Positions 16,332-23,550 of a stretch of DNA of 34,425 nt are shown piece by piece. A program made the position numbers and the translations under genes. Numbering within the stretch: the stretch's first letter is position 1; the number at the start of each line of letters is the position of its first letter. The notes below the pieces were generated by a model. The model saw nothing but the letters and a program-made list of their open reading frames with translations. It was not told where the DNA came from and ran no database searches. Location of the stretch: assembly GCA_045660125.1 (NCBI GenBank), contig JAZRDG010000058.1:1-34425 (forward strand), written 5' to 3'. The stretch comes from SVQP01 sp045660125 (lineage in GTDB: Bacteria > Bacillota > Clostridia > Oscillospirales > CAG-272).

Positions 16332-16366
16332 AACAGCGCCACCCCATACGGGGTGGCGTTGTTTTT
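16332..16366 (+). terminator. Terminator at the end of the ABC/small-protein cluster
   Basis: AACAGCGCCACCCC and GGGGTGGCGTTGTT form a 14-bp stem with one mismatch around ATAC, then a T-run. The right arm and following bases (16343-16379) recur in a decayed form at 16594-16630. Confidence 0.9.
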
Positions 16367-16379
16367 ATTGAGTTTGCGC
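16343..16379 (+). repeat. Direct repeat around the terminator, copy 1
   Basis: A 37-base stretch beginning CCCATACGGGG and ending GTTTGCGC is 33 of 37 identical to 16594-16630. It overlaps the terminator and ends where the palindromic element begins. Confidence 0.7.
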
Positions 16380-16509
16380 AGGTGCGGGCGATCACATATT
16401 TCGGCTATGCCGAAATTCTCGCCCCTACAAGTGTCTATGCTGTGGGTTTGATACGCAAAATCCAAACAAAAACAGTCGTAGGGGCGATCACTGATCGCCC
16501 GCCCCTGCG
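16377..16509. repeat. 133-bp palindromic element with 18-bp terminal inverted repeats
   Basis: The ends CGCAGGTGCGGGCGATCA (left) and its complement on the right match at 17 of 18 positions. Inside, each half is itself a hairpin: ATTTCGGC-TAT-GCCGAAAT in the left half, and GGGCGATCA-C-TGATCGCCC in the right half. A second inner pair, TCGCCCCTAC (16419-16428) and GTAGGGGCGA (16478-16487), is also complementary. It has no gene. It looks like a non-autonomous mobile or REP-like element of a type common in gut Clostridia (from memory). Confidence 0.75.
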
Positions 16510-16593
16510 GCAACTATTCAAAAAAACGATCAAGAACTGCACCCAAGTGATACAATCCTTGATTTTCGCTAAATTCCCCGATAATTTATCATT

Positions 16594-16630
16594 CCCATAC
16601 GGGGCTGCGTTGTTTTTATATAGTTTGCGC
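16594..16630 (+). repeat. Direct repeat, copy 2 (decayed terminator copy)
   Basis: 33 of 37 bases equal 16343-16379, but the left arm of the hairpin is not preserved, so it is not a good terminator. Between the two copies lie the palindromic element and about 85 bases (16510-16593) in which I see nothing. Confidence 0.65.
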
Positions 16631-16658
16631 CCAACGAAGAGGAGCAAACTAACTTAAA

Positions 16659-16690
16659 AAAAGAGCCTTCCCTTTTGGGAAAGCTCTTTT
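16659..16690. terminator. Terminator of the MarR-DUF368-pssA operon (minus strand)
   Basis: AAAAGAGC and GCTCTTTT enclose an inner TTCCC/GGGAA stem with one mismatch and loop TTTT. Runs of A and T on both sides allow use from either strand; it lies 5 bases after the pssA stop. Confidence 0.85.
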
Positions 16691-16695
16691 GCTTT

Positions 16696-17307
16696 TTACT
16701 CTTGCGTCTTCTTTTTCTTTTCTGCGGGTTTGCGGAACAGCTTGGCGATATCCATCTTGGGAACGCGCACGTCGGTGATAAACATCAGACCCACGACCAC
16801 GGGAAGGACGTGATAGATCACGTTCATGACGTTGCCGGGCAGGACAAGGTCAACCAAAAAGCAGGCAGGCATGATGATGGCAGCCGTGGTGACGGGCAAG
16901 CCGCGGTAGGATTTGGCGCAGCCGCTCTCGTTTTGCTGGCGTTTGGTCTCCAGCACGTTGAAGAATGCCAGACGAATGACCGCGCACAGCACGTAAAACG
17001 CCAGGAACGCAACGCCCCATACCTCGTCAACGCCGCAAAAATACAGAATGATCGCGGGCACAACGCCAAAGCACACCACGTCGCAAAGAGAATCCAGCTG
17101 AATGCCAAAGTTCTTCTCATCCTGCGTTCTGTTCTTCTTGGTGCGCGCCACAACGCCGTCAAACATATCGCAAATGCCCGAAATACCCACGCACAAAATC
17201 GCCCACATGATCTCGCCGCTAAAGGCAAGCTTGATGCCGACAATGCCCGAGATCAGGCTCATGTAGGTTAAGATAACCGTATAATCGTATACACCTATGA
17301 ATTTCAT
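16696..17307 (-). CDS. pssA: CDP-diacylglycerol--serine O-phosphatidyltransferase
   Basis: PssA joins CDP-diacylglycerol and serine to give phosphatidylserine, the precursor of phosphatidylethanolamine, in the membrane. The 203-residue protein carries the CDP-alcohol phosphotransferase motif: Asp47, Asp50-Gly51, Ala54-Arg55, Gly68, Asp72 and Asp76 (D-x2-DG-x2-AR-x12-G-x3-D-x3-D). Several membrane segments surround it, and the C-terminus is Lys-rich. The length is at the short end of the Gram-positive PssA type. The ATG at 17307 is chosen because it follows the stop of the DUF368 gene by one base (TAA-C-ATG) with AAAGG upstream. A phosphatidylglycerophosphate synthase is possible from motif alone, but the overall pattern fits PssA better. 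Confidence 0.88.
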   Translation of the reverse strand: MKFIGVYDYTVILTYMSLISGIVGIKLAFSGEIMWAILCVGISGICDMFDGVVARTKKNRTQDEKNFGIQLDSLCDVVCFGVVPAIILYFCGVDEVWGVAFLAFYVLCAVIRLAFFNVLETKRQQNESGCAKSYRGLPVTTAAIIMPACFLVDLVLPGNVMNVIYHVLPVVVGLMFITDVRVPKMDIAKLFRKPAEKKKKTQE

Positions 17308-17308
17308 G

Positions 17309-18154
17309 TTATTCGCCTTTCTCCGAAATGGATTTTTCTTGCTTGCGCTGTGCAATATCCATGCCGCGCGCTACGATAAAGCCGAGCACGAAGCAGATCA
17401 GGGATATGACCAGCAGCCAAACGGAATCAAATTTTGCGGGAACGATTTTGATCGAGGACGCCACCACAAAGCCAAGCACGGTGCGCGAGGTGACGGCATA
17501 ATGCTTTTTATACAGCATGTTGACCAGCCTTGCAAGGGCAAGCGCGGTTACCGCAATGCCAAGCAGCATGGGGATCAGTACGCGCATATCCAGCGAACCG
17601 ATGCCCGCGGTCATGGGCTCGTACAGCCCAAAGCAGATCAGAATCGAGGACGAGCTCAGTCCGGGCACGATGGTGGAAAGTCCCCACAAAAAGCCGCAGA
17701 ACAAAAAGCTGCCGAACGAGGGCGGAATGGTAATGCCCGACATATTCTCAAGCAGATGGAAGAATAAGAACGCCAAGGACAGCGACACCACAAAGGGCGT
17801 CCAGCTTTTTTTGGCGTCGCTTTGCTCGGAGACCTTGAAAAGCTCGGGCAGCGTGCCGCAGATCAGGCCGAAAAACAGCATGAGTGCCACGGGTGCGCAA
17901 GCGTTGAACAAAATCTCTACGCCCTTTGCAAGCAGCAAAAAGCCAACGACCCAGCCGATGCCGAACGGGATAAACATGCGATAATGCTTTTTGATCGCGG
18001 GCACGGGGGTGGTGAGCAGCTCCATCATGGGCTCATACACGCCAAAAGCCACGCTGAGCACGCCTCCGCTGACACCGGGCAGGATTGCACCCACGCCAAC
18101 GATCGCGCCCTCTATAAAGTCTACGACGCCTTGTAGGATACCGTTACGCTTCAT
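17309..18154 (-). CDS. DUF368 undecaprenyl-phosphate translocase (PopT-type)
   Basis: A 281-residue polytopic membrane protein. The family mark is a repeated half-structure: ILPGVSGGVLSVAFGVYE near residue 25 and IVPGLSSSSILICFGLYEP around residue 160, each a re-entrant PG(V/L)S motif. DUF368 proteins were shown in recent years to return undecaprenyl phosphate across the membrane for cell-wall and surface polymer synthesis, beside DedA-type UptA. GAGGAG precedes ATG at 18154, which lies within the last 11 bases of the MarR gene, so translation is coupled. With PssA one base downstream, the operon combines lipid synthesis with lipid-carrier recycling. Confidence 0.88.
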   Translation of the reverse strand: MKRNGILQGVVDFIEGAIVGVGAILPGVSGGVLSVAFGVYEPMMELLTTPVPAIKKHYRMFIPFGIGWVVGFLLLAKGVEILFNACAPVALMLFFGLICGTLPELFKVSEQSDAKKSWTPFVVSLSLAFLFFHLLENMSGITIPPSFGSFLFCGFLWGLSTIVPGLSSSSILICFGLYEPMTAGIGSLDMRVLIPMLLGIAVTALALARLVNMLYKKHYAVTSRTVLGFVVASSIKIVPAKFDSVWLLVISLICFVLGFIVARGMDIAQRKQEKSISEKGE

Positions 18155-18587
18155 GCAGTTCTCCTCGCATCGCATCAATGTATTTTTCAAAAATCTGCGT
18201 CAGCAGCACCAGCTCCTCGGGCGGAATTTTGGCAAATGCCTTTTGCTCCGCTTGGGTGACGGGGCCCACGATCTCCTCGCCGCGGCGTCTGCCCTCCTCG
18301 GTCAGGCGCACGATCTTATGGTTGCGCGTACCCGGAATGACCTCAAGGTAAGCAAATTTTTTTAAGCGCATGCCCGTAATGAGTGTATTGACCGTTTGCT
18401 TGGGCAGCGACCACATGGCGCAAATGTCCTGCTGCGTGTGCTCCCCTTGCACGGCAACCAGCGTATACCAGATCCAGAATTCGCTCTCGGATATGGCAAG
18501 GTGCTTGATCGCGCCGCGATAAACACCCACCAGCTCCTTGATCTGCTGAATGATCGGGCTGCCCTGCTCTGTATAATTTTGATCCAT
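18144..18587 (-). CDS. MarR family transcriptional regulator
   Basis: A 147-residue regulator with the MarR winged helix: about residues 50-105 contain QQDICAMWSLPKQTVNTLITGMRLKK-type recognition helices, then a wing with IPGTRNHKIVRLTEEGRR. MarR proteins are homodimers whose DNA binding is released by ligands or oxidation. GGAGG stands before ATG at 18587. It heads the operon with DUF368 and pssA, and a near-palindromic 16-bp site occurs twice in its promoter region, so it probably represses its own operon. The sensed signal is unknown; membrane or wall stress would be logical given its targets (inference). Confidence 0.92.
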   Translation of the reverse strand: MDQNYTEQGSPIIQQIKELVGVYRGAIKHLAISESEFWIWYTLVAVQGEHTQQDICAMWSLPKQTVNTLITGMRLKKFAYLEVIPGTRNHKIVRLTEEGRRRGEEIVGPVTQAEQKAFAKIPPEELVLLTQIFEKYIDAMRGELHEA

Positions 18588-18600
18588 ATTACCTCCAAAG

Positions 18601-18616
18601 AGTCCTATATCGTACT
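18601..18616 (-). promoter_or_regulatory. MarR operator copy 1
   Basis: AGTCCTATATCGTACT (plus-strand reading) is partly palindromic and differs from copy 2 at one base. It lies just downstream of the predicted transcription start, in the short leader before the MarR gene. Confidence 0.7.
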
Positions 18617-18626
18617 CTACGCTAAT

Positions 18627-18655
18627 ATTATAGTCCTATTTCGTACTCTTGTCAA
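18627..18655 (-). promoter_or_regulatory. Consensus promoter of the MarR operon
   Basis: On the minus strand there is exact TTGACA (18650-18655) and exact TATAAT (18627-18632) with a 17-base spacer. The spacer is occupied by operator copy 2. Confidence 0.92.
18632..18647 (-). promoter_or_regulatory. MarR operator copy 2
   Basis: AGTCCTATTTCGTACT sits between the -35 and -10 boxes, 31 bases (three helical turns) from copy 1, so two dimers could bind the same face of the DNA. Confidence 0.7.
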
Positions 18656-18703
18656 TAGATTTTTCAGATTTTTTGGCGAAAAACAGAAGCCAAAACCGCA
18701 AAA

Positions 18704-18735
18704 AAACGCGACACCCACAATGGGGTATCGCGTTT
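18704..18735 (-). terminator. Terminator of the MerR gene
   Basis: AAACGCGA and TCGCGTTT with inner ACCC/GGGT (one mismatch between) form a stem; on the minus strand a run of seven T follows. It insulates the MarR promoter from the MerR gene. Confidence 0.8.
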
Positions 18736-18745
18736 CTTATTCTAT

Positions 18746-19675
18746 TCAATAATGCAAAGAGCGATCGTACAGATACTCCTTGACGCCGCGGTCAAACCAC
18801 AGCATGTACATGCAAAAGAGGTCGAGCAACACCAAAAGAGACAATACTCCCGTAAGAAGCAGACTGTTCCACAAGGGATAGCTGTGCACGATGGTCTCAA
18901 CCGTGCCGTCCTCCAAGGTCACGTTTACAACGTAGTCACGCGCACCGGGAAAGCAGGACGGTATTTGATATGCAATGACTGCCGCACTGATGATATGCCA
19001 TATGATCGCAACCGCGCGCGGCCAAAGAGAGCCTCGATACAAAAACACGATCACGAATATAACAGCTGCAATCATCACAAATCCCGGCCACAGCAAGCCC
19101 GATGATCCGTAGGAATATGCCAAGCCAAGCAGTGCCGTAAAGCACATGAGTACAGTATACAGGATCAAAAACATCTTCCCTCTGCGTACTCGCTTCTCTT
19201 CTTCTCTGCTGATTTTCTGCATTTCTGCGCTGTACGTATAGGGGCGCGTATCCCTTTCGCAAAACTCTGCAAAGGTCTCGCCATCGTAAGGCGCTGCGCC
19301 GTGCGCGGTGACTCTTGCCCCCAGCAGCTCTGCTATGTGCTCTGCATTGATCGCATCGTGCGCAGAGACCTCGGCAAGCTTATCCTTTGCGCTTTCCAGG
19401 CGTTGATTTTGCTCGGTGATCCTGCCGCGCCAGCCTGCCAGCACGTCACCGCACTGCTCGGGCGAGGCAAGCATCAGGGATATCTCGTCCAGCGTAAAAT
19501 CGGCATGGCGCAGCCGCGATACCACCGCAAGCTCACGCAAATTGTGATCCGAAAACTCCAAGTATTCCCTGCCTCGCTCCCAACGCTTTTCGGGATGCAC
19601 CAATCCTCTATCGCAATACAATCTCACCGCGCGCTCGGTCAGCCCCGAGCGCGCGCAGATTTCTTTCATCTTCAT
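18746..19675 (-). CDS. MerR-type regulator fused to a four-helix membrane domain
   Basis: A 309-residue protein. Residues 1-70 are a MerR winged helix (KEICARSGLTERAVRLYCDRGL, then a REYLEFS wing), and about 80-105 form the dimer coiled coil. After an acidic linker come four hydrophobic segments (about 167-189, 193-213, 218-238 and 268-293), with a short extracytoplasmic strand region between the third and fourth (VNVTLEDGTVETIV). Normal MerR regulators carry a soluble effector domain or none. Here the regulator should be tied to the membrane. AAAGGA precedes the ATG at a normal distance. A 181-bp palindromic element begins only 21 bases upstream, between gene and any promoter. Target genes are unknown. 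Confidence 0.85.
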   Translation of the reverse strand: MKMKEICARSGLTERAVRLYCDRGLVHPEKRWERGREYLEFSDHNLRELAVVSRLRHADFTLDEISLMLASPEQCGDVLAGWRGRITEQNQRLESAKDKLAEVSAHDAINAEHIAELLGARVTAHGAAPYDGETFAEFCERDTRPYTYSAEMQKISREEEKRVRRGKMFLILYTVLMCFTALLGLAYSYGSSGLLWPGFVMIAAVIFVIVFLYRGSLWPRAVAIIWHIISAAVIAYQIPSCFPGARDYVVNVTLEDGTVETIVHSYPLWNSLLLTGVLSLLVLLDLFCMYMLWFDRGVKEYLYDRSLHY

Positions 19676-19695
19676 AGGTCGTTCCTTTCAAATTC

Positions 19696-19876
19696 AAATG
19701 GAGTGGCTTTTACCCGATGCCATCAAGGAATGCCCCGCCGCTGTCACCTTGAGCAAGCTGTTGTTCCTCGAGATTCTTCGCTACGCTCGAGAATGACACG
19801 AGGAACAACAGCGACGCGAAGGATCTCGGCGGGGCATTCTTTATCTTAATAGCATTAGGTAGCTTCCACTCCATTT
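19696..19876. repeat. 181-bp nested palindromic element upstream of the MerR gene
   Basis: The outer ends AAATGGAGTGG and CCACTCCATTT are complementary. Further in, GAATGCCCCGCCG pairs with CGGCGGGGCATTC, then GCTGTTGTTCCTCG with CGAGGAACAACAGC. The centre has GAGATTCTTCGCTACGCTC-type text, with an AAGGATCTCGG stretch near the right side. The two arms are interrupted by small mismatched bulges. This nesting and the central wording are familiar from short repeats in gut Clostridia (from memory). No gene inside. Confidence 0.8.
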
Positions 19877-19931
19877 TACACTCTTACCCAAGGAAAGTTT
19901 CAAGGGGTTTGGCGTATTGTTTACAGAAAAT

Positions 19932-20489
19932 TCATCTTCCCGCGCCTTCGGGATAGTGTGCGCGGCTGCCGCCCACGTATTTGGGGCGCGTGCGTGCGCA
20001 AAGCACGCTTGCCGCACCGATGACGTTCTGCGCAATTCTCACGGGCACTGCCACGTGGCACAGGTGCATGCCGATCAGCGTGCCGCCAATGTCCATGCCC
20101 ATATGCGCCTTGATATACTCAACTGCCACAGGCTCTTGCATAGCCGCCCATGCAGCGGTTGCAAACGAGCCGCCTGCCTTGGGCTGCGGAAGCACGCAGA
20201 CCTCGCAAAGTCCGTAACGCTCGGCACACGCGCGCTCCACGATCAGTGCGCGGTTGAGGTGCTCGCAGCACTGCGCGGCAAGATATACGCCGCGTGCGGC
20301 ACAAGCAGATGCGATTGCATCGTAAACCTCTACAGCCACCTCGGGTGCGGATGCATGCCCGATCTGTCCGCCTGCGATCTCGGATGAGGAGCAGCCCACG
20401 ACCATGATCTGCCCTGCCTTAGCCCCTGCGGCGTCCAGCAGCTGCTCTGCTGCCAAAGCAGCCTGCGCTTTGATCTCTTGCGTGGTCAT
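19932..20489 (-). CDS. ywlG: UPF0340 / TIGR01440 family protein (YwlG-like)
   Basis: A 185-residue cytoplasmic protein of the YwlG family, widely kept in Firmicutes but without a proven reaction. The conserved stretches are MVVGCSSSEIAGGQIG (about 29-44), EHLNRALIVER (about 76-86), PQPKAGGS, AHMGMDIGGTLIGMHL and the final RPKYVGGSRAHY. Its ATG follows the nagB stop by one base with GAGGG just before, so the two genes are co-translated. The linkage with an amino-sugar enzyme is suggestive, but no activity can be assigned. Confidence 0.88.
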   Translation of the reverse strand: MTTQEIKAQAALAAEQLLDAAGAKAGQIMVVGCSSSEIAGGQIGHASAPEVAVEVYDAIASACAARGVYLAAQCCEHLNRALIVERACAERYGLCEVCVLPQPKAGGSFATAAWAAMQEPVAVEYIKAHMGMDIGGTLIGMHLCHVAVPVRIAQNVIGAASVLCARTRPKYVGGSRAHYPEGAGR

Positions 20490-20490
20490 A

Positions 20491-21213
20491 TCAGCCCTCG
20501 TATGCAGCGCGGTCGCAGATCAGCGTCACGTCAGCGTGCAGATTCAGGAAGGATGCGGGGCAAGAGGTGGTGACAAGACCCTGCAGCATAGCCGAAACAG
20601 CCTCGTGCTTGCCCTTGCCGTTTGCCAGAATGATGATCTTCTTGGCAGACAGGATGGTACCCATGCCCATGGTCAGTGCCAGCGTGGGAACCTCGTCTGC
20701 ACTTGCAAAGAAGCGCGCGTTGGCATCCACGGTGTCAGCGGTCAGGCTGGTCACGTGGGTTGCGGGGTGCAGTGCCTCTGCAGGCTCGTTGAACGCGATA
20801 TGGCCGTTTCTGCCGATACCCAGAATCTGAATATCCGCGCCGCCCAGGGAGCGCACGAATGCCTCGTATCTTGCAGCCTCGGCTGCTGCGTCCTCTGCGC
20901 TGCCGTTGGGCACGTAGGTGTTTGCCTTATCCACGTTGACGTGGTCAAACAGCTTGGTATTCATAAAATAGCGGTAGCTCTGCTCGTTTTCGGGCGAGAT
21001 GGGATAGTATTCATCCAAATTCACGGTGGTCACGCCGGAGAAATCCAGCTCGCCGCGCTGGTACTTGGCAATCAGCTCGGCATAAAGTCCCTCGGGGGTA
21101 GAGCCGGTAGCAAGACCCAGCACGCAAGAGGGCTTTGCCTTGACAACCTCAGCCACCATATCCGCGCCTACGCGCGACATTTCACTATAATCGTTGCAGC
21201 AAATAATTCTCAT
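20491..21213 (-). CDS. nagB: Glucosamine-6-phosphate deaminase
   Basis: NagB converts glucosamine-6-phosphate to fructose-6-phosphate and ammonia, the last step of amino-sugar use and a control point for wall precursor supply. The 240-residue protein has the sugar-phosphate loop GLATGSTPEGLY (33-44), the catalytic pair in VNLDEYY (Asp67) and LGIGRNGHIAFNEP with His138. The length matches the short Gram-positive form, which lacks the C-terminal allosteric extension of the Escherichia coli enzyme. The ATG at 21213 is chosen for AAGGAG upstream; the TTG further up would overlap that site. It sits 27 bases after the DUF1385 gene, so probably shares its transcript. Confidence 0.95.
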   Translation of the reverse strand: MRIICCNDYSEMSRVGADMVAEVVKAKPSCVLGLATGSTPEGLYAELIAKYQRGELDFSGVTTVNLDEYYPISPENEQSYRYFMNTKLFDHVNVDKANTYVPNGSAEDAAAEAARYEAFVRSLGGADIQILGIGRNGHIAFNEPAEALHPATHVTSLTADTVDANARFFASADEVPTLALTMGMGTILSAKKIIILANGKGKHEAVSAMLQGLVTTSCPASFLNLHADVTLICDRAAYEG

Positions 21214-21240
21214 ATCTATTCTCCTTTTCAATATTTCGGC

Positions 21241-22488
21241 TTACCACTGATCGCTCTCGTCCTCGGGAATGACCTCTTTGACGGCAGCAATGGCGCACTC
21301 GATCATGCTGTCGTCCGGCTCAAGCACGGTAATGTGCTGCAGCCAAACGCCGGGCAGCGAGATCAGACGGGTGATGACGGTGTCATATCTGCCTGCGAGC
21401 TTGAGCAGCTCGTAGCCAATGCCCATAACCAAGGGCAGCAATACTAAGGATATGCCGGTACGTACCAGAGTGGGAAGCACGCTATGAATGGGGGTGAGCA
21501 CGTTTTTCATGGTGTCACCGAAGATGGCAACAAAGGTCGGCTCAATAAAGAACGAAACGAACACGTTGACAAGCACCATCAAGATCAAAAACGAGGTACC
21601 GCAACGGGGGTGGAATCTTTTCTGCTTGCGCACGTTCTCAACGGTCAGGGGCAGACCTGCCTCGTAACAGAAGATGGTCTTGTGCTCTGCACCGTGATAC
21701 TGGAAGGTGCGGCGGATCTCCTTCATCAGCGAAACCGCAGCCATGTAGCCGACTACGATGACGATCTTGAGCAGACCCTCGATCAAGGAGCGGATAAACG
21801 ACTCAAGTGCAATGTCCTCGGGCTTGAGCGCAGGCACAAGTCCGACCAGCAGATCATACAATGCAGTAGGCACAAACTTGAACAGCAAAATAGCAAGACC
21901 CAAGCCAAGCACGACACCCAGCACCATGACCAGCGTGGTGGTCAGCGATGCACTGTCGGTCTTCTTCTCTTTCTTTGCGGGGGCAGCGGGCGCGGGAGTT
22001 TCTACAGTTTCTGCAGTTTCCACAGTTTCTACAGTTTCTGCAGCTTCTGCAGCCTCGACCGTCGCAACAGGCCCTTCAACAGTAGCCTCCTCGGTTACGG
22101 GCTGCTCGGGCAGCTCTTGTGCCTGGGCAGGTGCCGCTACCGGCTCGCCCTTCTTTGCAGCCTTCTTTGCCGCCTTGGCAGCCTTTTTGGCTTCCTTTTC
22201 GCGGCGCATTTCCTCCTCTGCCTCTTCAAGACCCGAAATCTCGGCAGAGCGCATCAGGCATTTATAGCCCTGAATCATAGACATAGCAAAGTTATACACG
22301 CCACGCACCACGGGAATCTTGGTGATCACGGGCGTTTTGGTGCTGTTTGCGGAAATTTCCAGCACGATCTCCCCTTCGGGATTGCGTACCGCCATGGCGG
22401 TCTTTTTAGGACCTCGCATCATAATGCCTTCCATCAGCGCCTGACCGCCGATAGAAGTCTTTTTGCAAGGACATTTATCTTTTTTCAT
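21241..22488 (-). CDS. DUF1385 membrane protein with Ala/Glu/Thr-rich insertion
   Basis: A 415-residue protein of the DUF1385 family, whose members are usually near 300 residues. Family marks are GGQALMEGIMMRGP (14-27), FQYHGAEHKTIFCYE in the middle and HPRCGTSFL, followed by several membrane segments. Residues about 88-180 form a low-complexity insertion: first Lys/Ala-rich (KKAAKAAKKAAKK), then Glu/Val/Thr repeats (ETVETVETAETVET) and an Ala/Pro end. This part interrupts the protein between the first conserved block and the first membrane segment. GGAGG precedes the ATG at 22488. The role of the family is unknown. It heads the nagB-ywlG operon and is divergent from yajC. Confidence 0.88.
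   Translation of the reverse strand: MKKDKCPCKKTSIGGQALMEGIMMRGPKKTAMAVRNPEGEIVLEISANSTKTPVITKIPVVRGVYNFAMSMIQGYKCLMRSAEISGLEEAEEEMRREKEAKKAAKAAKKAAKKGEPVAAPAQAQELPEQPVTEEATVEGPVATVEAAEAAETVETVETAETVETPAPAAPAKKEKKTDSASLTTTLVMVLGVVLGLGLAILLFKFVPTALYDLLVGLVPALKPEDIALESFIRSLIEGLLKIVIVVGYMAAVSLMKEIRRTFQYHGAEHKTIFCYEAGLPLTVENVRKQKRFHPRCGTSFLILMVLVNVFVSFFIEPTFVAIFGDTMKNVLTPIHSVLPTLVRTGISLVLLPLVMGIGYELLKLAGRYDTVITRLISLPGVWLQHITVLEPDDSMIECAIAAVKEVIPEDESDQW
21997..22050 (-). repeat. 9-bp tandem repeat inside the DUF1385 gene
   Basis: Six units of the form AGTTTC(T/C)(A/G)C follow each other with few differences. On the coding strand they give the repeated Glu-Thr-Val/Ala tract, so slippage would change length in steps of three residues without breaking the frame. 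Confidence 0.8.
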
Positions 22489-22592
22489 TGTATTTACCTC
22501 CAATATAGGACTATGACATAATACATCACATTACATGATATCACACGATTATTAACATGATATGAATTATTTGCACCTTTTTCAAATTCAAC

Positions 22593-22621
22593 TTGACTTT
22601 CGGTAAAATATGGGATATAAT
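22593..22621 (+). promoter_or_regulatory. Promoter of yajC
   Basis: TTGACT (22593-22598) and exact TATAAT (22616-22621) are 17 bases apart, 38 bases before the yajC ATG. Confidence 0.88.
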
Positions 22622-22659
22622 AAATACATATGTGAAAAAACAACTATGGAGGATAAACC

Positions 22660-22977
22660 ATGAATCTTTTTGTAGCAACTGCAACCGAGGGCGGCATTGG
22701 TTCTTTGATTCTGCCCATCGCTATGGTCGCTGTATTCGGCGTGTTCTTTTATTTCTTTATGATCCGCCCCCAGAAAAAGCAGGAAAAGGAAATCAACGAA
22801 ATGCGTAACAGCCTGTCCGTAGGTGATGAGATCACCACCATCGGCGGCATTATCGGTAAGGTCGTCAGCATCAGAGAAGAAACCGTTCTGATCGAGACCA
22901 GCCACGACCGCACCAAGATCCGTCTGCTCAAGAGCGCGATCAGCAAGGTTGACGTAAAGGCTGAGGACGCAAAGTAA
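22660..22977 (+). CDS. yajC: Preprotein translocase subunit YajC
   Basis: YajC is a small membrane partner of the SecDF-SecYEG export machinery. The 105-residue protein has one N-terminal membrane segment (about 14-35) ending in FFMIRPQKKQEKE, the family mark, and then a conserved soluble domain with SVGDEITTIGGIIGKVV (53-69). GGAGG precedes the ATG. The neighbour downstream is a TIGR04086-type membrane protein, an arrangement also seen in other Firmicutes. Confidence 0.95.
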   Translation: MNLFVATATEGGIGSLILPIAMVAVFGVFFYFFMIRPQKKQEKEINEMRNSLSVGDEITTIGGIIGKVVSIREETVLIETSHDRTKIRLLKSAISKVDVKAEDAK

Positions 22978-23064
22978 TTTTGCTTTCCCCGACATAAAAA
23001 CGGCTCCGCATGCATACAGTATTACCAAAGCAAGGTAATCGTATGAATTCGGAGGCGTGTTTTT

Positions 23065-23550
23065 ATGAGCAGATCGGTCATGGGGGCACTGCCCGCACGC
23101 ACACACAGGACAACGGGCAAGAGCGAGGACACGGGCGGCTTTGTGCCGGGGTTGATTTTTGGACTATGCCTTTGCGCAGCGGTGGCGGTGCTTGCTCTTT
23201 TGCTGGGCGCGCTGATCGCATATAAAAGCATCGATCCCGACGCGCTGATCGCACCGCTGGGTTTTGGCGCGTTGGTGCTTGCCGCGCTTGCGGGCGGCTT
23301 GGGCGTGGGGCTGCGCTGCAATGCAGCAATGCTTCCCTGCGCGCTGCTCTGCGGCTGCATCTTCGTGGGCGCGGGACTGTTTGCAAGCCTGTTTTTCGGT
23401 GCGGACGCGCGCCAAGCGCTCACGCTTGGTCTGGGGCTTGGAGCGAGCCTTGGTATTCGCGCAGGCGTCGTGGCAATCATGTGCGCCTCTGCCGCCTTGA
23501 CGGCACAAATCAAAAGCAAGCTTCAAGCAAGACCGCGAAGGAGATCATGA
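23065..23550 (+). CDS. TIGR04086 family membrane protein (YrzE-like)
   Basis: A 161-residue protein with four hydrophobic segments (about 27-52, 60-82, 87-110 and 118-146) and basic ends. Small four-helix proteins of this type beside yajC belong to the TIGR04086/YrzE group, whose role is unknown. GGAGG lies 9 bases before the ATG. The 87 bases between yajC and this gene contain no terminator that I can see, so both are probably on one transcript. Confidence 0.72.
   Translation: MSRSVMGALPARTHRTTGKSEDTGGFVPGLIFGLCLCAAVAVLALLLGALIAYKSIDPDALIAPLGFGALVLAALAGGLGVGLRCNAAMLPCALLCGCIFVGAGLFASLFFGADARQALTLGLGLGASLGIRAGVVAIMCASAALTAQIKSKLQARPRRRS

Noticed and set aside
16382..16657. A 91-codon frame within the palindromic region
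   Set aside because: It is only the reading of the inverted-repeat element and its flanks, with no ribosome site and no domain.
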